Source: Apostichopus japonicus (Eukaryota > Echinodermata > Holothuroidea > Aspidochirotida > Stichopodidae). From it: a DNA stretch of 64,000 nucleotides. Below are positions 58,617 through 64,000 of the stretch, piece after piece (the stretch's first letter is position 1; every line of letters begins with the position of its first letter). A model generated the notes under the pieces. That model saw only the letters and a program-made list of their open reading frames with translations. It was not told the origin of the DNA and searched no databases. The translations under genes were made by a program, and so were the position numbers. The stretch spans positions 43,157,611 through 43,221,610 of the forward strand of contig NC_092576.1 in assembly GCF_037975245.1 (NCBI RefSeq). The letters run 5' to 3'.

Positions 58617-61389
58617 AGTTTTGGGAACATATATAACTATGTAGGGATCAACGAGAAAGATTTGCGGGAATGAAACGGAGTAAAGAGGATGGGTATAACA
58701 TACGCAAAACTCACAATTAGACACATATCTAGGGATTATTTTTAATGTGAATGTTTTCGCATTGGTATTTCATATAAGTATAGAAGGGTTTCTTAGTGTC
58801 ATTTCAACAGCTAAAGACATGTAATATTTCACAATAATGATTGATGGCTATGATGCTATCCAAATTATTCTAATTGGAAATTCAATTGAGGTGATTAATT
58901 GAACACTTCACAAACACATTGTTAAACGAACAGCGTGTAAAATAGAAAAGAACACCGAAATCAATCAGTTTATAAATTGTTTCAGTTTATAAATTGTTTT
59001 TCCCACAAAGGGAATGACGGTGCGAGGAGTATATCTTATAAATTATGTTATGACTTTTGTAGGGCAATATCTGTTCCGGGTTTGCGCTCTGCACTAAACT
59101 ATATGCTGCATTATGACATACACAATCTAGAGTTACTTCAACTATGAAGACGTGTGCTGAAATCAATGGTGATTTTGATATACCACGGAACCGTTTTTTA
59201 CTTTGTTTTATGAGAAGATTGGATCAGGCGAATTGAAATGTACGTACAAACTAAGTTACTTATGACTTCATGAATAGGCCCAGTCATAATTAAATATCAG
59301 CTCAATCAAATTAGCGCAACGTTGTGTATACTGTATGTTTTGCCTACATGTAGGTCGTGGATTTAAGCTATTTATAGTAGTACTTTATTTACCTCTCTAT
59401 CGTTACAAACCAGTCTAGCATGCTACAACTCATTTGTTTTTTATTTTAGAGTAATAACATTGAAATAGAGTTGTTAACATTACGGCTCGTATATTCACTA
59501 AGACACATATATGTTTTTACACTTCGTCACTTGCATAAGTAGGCCTATGTCAAATGCTAGGATTGTTTGGGGCAATACAGCTAAAATTATTTATTGAAGG
59601 TTATCTTATGGTAATGTTGAAAACTGTATATCAAGCAGGTTTCCTTTTGCCACTCTTAATTTCGACCTCTTTCAAGAAGAGCGACAGAGTGGGGACTATC
59701 TTGTCATTTAACTGCTGAGAGGGAGTATATAATGAAGGTACGACGTCGTATTTTCGTATTTATAGTCGTCATGGACACTTCAGTACTACCTTGAAAATAA
59801 ATAAATAAATATATTCTTAAATAGAACATAATCCGAGGAAGTAAAACCCATTGCAATGAGAAGGTAGAATGCATTTGGAGTCCACTTAGTACTGGTTCTT
59901 ATCAAAATCATAATGAATGTGTTTGCCTAAAACCCTTAGTGCATTAGCTTTGTACAATATCGTGAATTATATAGCTTATGTATATGAAATGTGTACGTGA
60001 TTTAACACAACATTACCGTACTCACACTTTTGTTTTAGGGTGTTGTCCGTTTACCCGAGTTCCGTGATTGCGCAGTATAGAAACCGTTGCTGAATAAGGA
60101 CGTGTATCTCGCGAGTACCATTGTAGCCTATACGCTAAGGCTGTATGCATACAATGTAACGTAACGTTCATTTAGGAATATTAAAGAGCAACAAGTGGCA
60201 AGTCACAATCTGTTTTACATAGTTCTGGGAACATATATAACTATATAGGGATCAACGAGAAAGGTATGCGGGAATGGAACGGAGTAAAGAGGATGGTTAT
60301 AACAAACGCAAAACTCACAATTAGACACACATCTAGGGATTATTTTTTAATGTGAATGTTTTCGCATTGGTATTTCATATAAATATAGAAGGGTTTCTTA
60401 GCGTCATTTCAACAGGTAAGACATGTAATTTTTCATAATTATGATTGATGGCTATGATGCCATCCAAAGTATTCTAATGGGAAATTCAATTGAGGTGATT
60501 AATTGAACACTTCACAAACACATTGTTAAACGAACAGCGTGTAAAATAGAAAATGAAACCGAAATCAATCAGTTAATAAATTCTTTGGAGTTTTCCCACA
60601 AAGGGAATGACGGTGCGAGGAGTATATCTAATAAATTATGCTATGACTGTTGTAGGGCAATATCTGTTCCGGGTTTGCGCTCTGCACTTAACTATATGCT
60701 GCATTATGACATACACAATCTAGAATTACTTCAACTATGAAGACGTGTTCTGAAATCGATGGTGATTTTGATATACCACGGAACCGTTTTTACTTTGTTT
60801 TATGAGAAGATTGGATCAGGCGAATTGATATGTACGTACAAACTAAGTTACTTATGACTTCATGAATAGGCCCAGTCATAATTAAAAATCAGCTCAATCA
60901 AATTAGCGCAACGTTGTGTATACTGTATGTTTTGCCTACATGTAGGTCATGGATTTAAGTTATTTATAGTAGTACTTTAATTACTGTCTCTATCGTTACA
61001 AACCAGTCTAGCATGCTACAACTCATTTGTTTTGTTTTTTATATTAGAGTAATAACATTTAAATAGAGTTGTTAACATAACGGCTCGTATATTCACTAAG
61101 ACACATATATGTTTTTACACTTCGTCACTTGCATAAGTAGGCCTATGTCAAATGCTAGGATTGTTTGCGGCAATACAGCTAAAATTATTTATTGAAGGTT
61201 ATCTTATGGTAATGATGAAAACTGTATATCAAGCAGGTTTCCTTTTGCCACTCTTAATTTCGACCTCTTTCAAGAAGAGCGACAGAGTGGGGACTATCTT
61301 GTCATTTAACTGCTGAGAGGGAGTATATAATGAAGATACGACGTCGTATTTATAGTGGTCATGGAAACTTCAATACTACCTTGAAAATA

Positions 61390-62793
<1,404 letters not shown>

Positions 62794-62866
<73 letters not shown>
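62794..62866. repeat. (AT)n tract truncating the last SINE unit
   Basis: About 73 bp of perfect AT repeat beginning within the GGCTAT of the tRNA-like head and ending where copy 2 of the 1.6-kb repeat resumes (TGTTGAATTGAGCATAATC). Confidence 0.95.
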
Positions 62867-62871
<5 letters not shown>

Positions 62872-63684
62872 AATTGAGCATAATCTGGGGAAGTGAAGTC
62901 CATTACAATGAGAATGTAGAATGCATTTGAAGTCCACTTAGTACTGGTTCTTATCAAAATCATCATGTACGTGTTTGCCTAAAGCCATCAGTGCATAAGC
63001 TTTGTACAATATCGTGAAGCATATAGCTTATGTATATGAAAAATGTACGTGACTTAACACAACATTACCGTACTTACACTTTTGTTTTAGGGTGTTGTCC
63101 GTTTACCCGAGTTCCGTGATTGCGCACTAGAGAAACCGTTGTGGAATAAGGAAGCGTATCTCGCGAGTACCATTGTAGCCTATATGCTAAGGCAGTATGC
63201 ATACAATGTAACGTAACGGTTATTTAAAAATATTGAACAGCAACAAGTGGCAAGTCAAAATCTGTTTTACATAGTTCTGGGAACATATATAACTATATAG
63301 GGATCAACGAGAAAGGTATGCGGGAATGGAACGGAGTAAAGAGGATGGGTATAACATACGCAAAACTCACAATTAGACACACATCTAGGGATTATTTTTA
63401 ATGTGAATGTTTTCGCATTGGTATTTCATATAAATATAGAAGGGTGTCTTAGTGTCATTTCAACAGGTAAGACATGTTATATCTCATACTTATGATTGAT
63501 GGCTATGATGCCATCCAACGTATTCTAATGGGAAATTCAATTGGGGTGATTAATTCAACACTTCACAAACACATTGTTAAACGAACAGTGTGTAAAATAG
63601 AAAATTAAACCAAATTCAAACTGTTTATTAATTGCTAGGATTTTTCCCCGCAAATGGAATGACGGTGCGAGGAGTATATCTAAT

Positions 63685-63806
63685 ATATATCTATAAACAA
63701 TCTTTGCATTAACTTTCATTGCATCCTCCCGCCAGCTCAACCGACAGTGCATAGTAGACAGCATTGAACTCACATTATGATGACATTGTGTCCGTTATAG
63801 ATATAT
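63685..63806. mobile_element. 122-bp MITE-like insertion in copy 3 of the 1.6-kb repeat
   Basis: Copies 1 and 2 run directly from GGAGTATATCT to the ATGACT stretch, whereas copy 3 has about 122 extra bases. The extra segment starts ATATATCTATAA and ends TTATAGATATAT, exact inverted 12-mers. The interior is not repetitive within the window. Boundaries may shift by a few bases because the surroundings are TA-rich. Confidence 0.65.
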
Positions 63807-64000
63807 CGCGTGATTATACTATGACTGCGGTAGGGCAATATCTGTTCCGGGTTTGCGCTCTGCACTAAACTATACGCTGCATTATGACGTACACAATCTA
63901 GAATTACTTCAACTATGAAGCTGTGTGCTGAAAGCCATGGTGAATTTAATATACCACGGAACCGTTTTTTTACTTTGTTTTATGAGAAGATTGGATCAGG

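Overview
The window is AT-rich eukaryotic nuclear DNA from an animal. It has introns with GTAAGT-type donors, a multi-exon leucine-rich-repeat (LRR) gene, an LTR retrotransposon, a tRNA-derived SINE, several satellite arrays and very long (AT)n tracts. No bacterial operon, ribosome binding site or CRISPR array is present. The retrotransposon retains integrase upstream of RNase H, an order known for Gmr1-like Ty3/gypsy elements of deuterostomes. This points to an invertebrate deuterostome, perhaps an echinoderm or hemichordate; that taxonomic step is inference.

Layout. 1-12131: tandem array of ~985-bp units that becomes a near-identical 3297-bp higher-order repeat with a third, shortened copy. 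12504-18061: an (AT)n microsatellite split by a 5168-bp LTR element (LTRs 12753-13851 and 16822-17920) with decayed gag and protease, a truncated integrase, no detectable reverse transcriptase and an RNase H remnant. 18120-34016, minus strand: the main gene, a secreted or membrane LRR protein with a signal-peptide exon, an LRR N-terminal cap exon and twelve LRR exons, each exactly 72 bp and phase 2-2. Its 3' end is not in the window. Its introns hold a 3.8-kb inverted-repeat DNA transposon with a broken gene, a palindromic MITE, an (ATC)54 tract, a 20-bp minisatellite and a triplicated splice donor.

34271-35347: two AT tracts around a short fragment that may be a Penelope-like remnant. 36521-38798: a 2.28-kb foldback element with an apparent 8-bp target duplication. 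38.8-50.5 kb: mostly unrecognised, but with a possible retrocopy 3' end and a frameshifted SET-domain gene fragment. 50655-52130: 145-bp satellite with two alternating unit types. 53.3-55.0 kb: six copies of a 15-bp motif around a decayed first exon of a repetitive gene family. 55305-57300: 209-bp satellite. 58617-64000: ~1.6-kb tandem repeat whose second copy is interrupted by an AT tract and a 374-bp-period tandem array carrying tRNA-derived SINE heads.

The only gene that looks intact over its visible part is the LRR gene. The other coding matter is transposon-derived or decayed. Most open frames in satellites and microsatellites are not genes.
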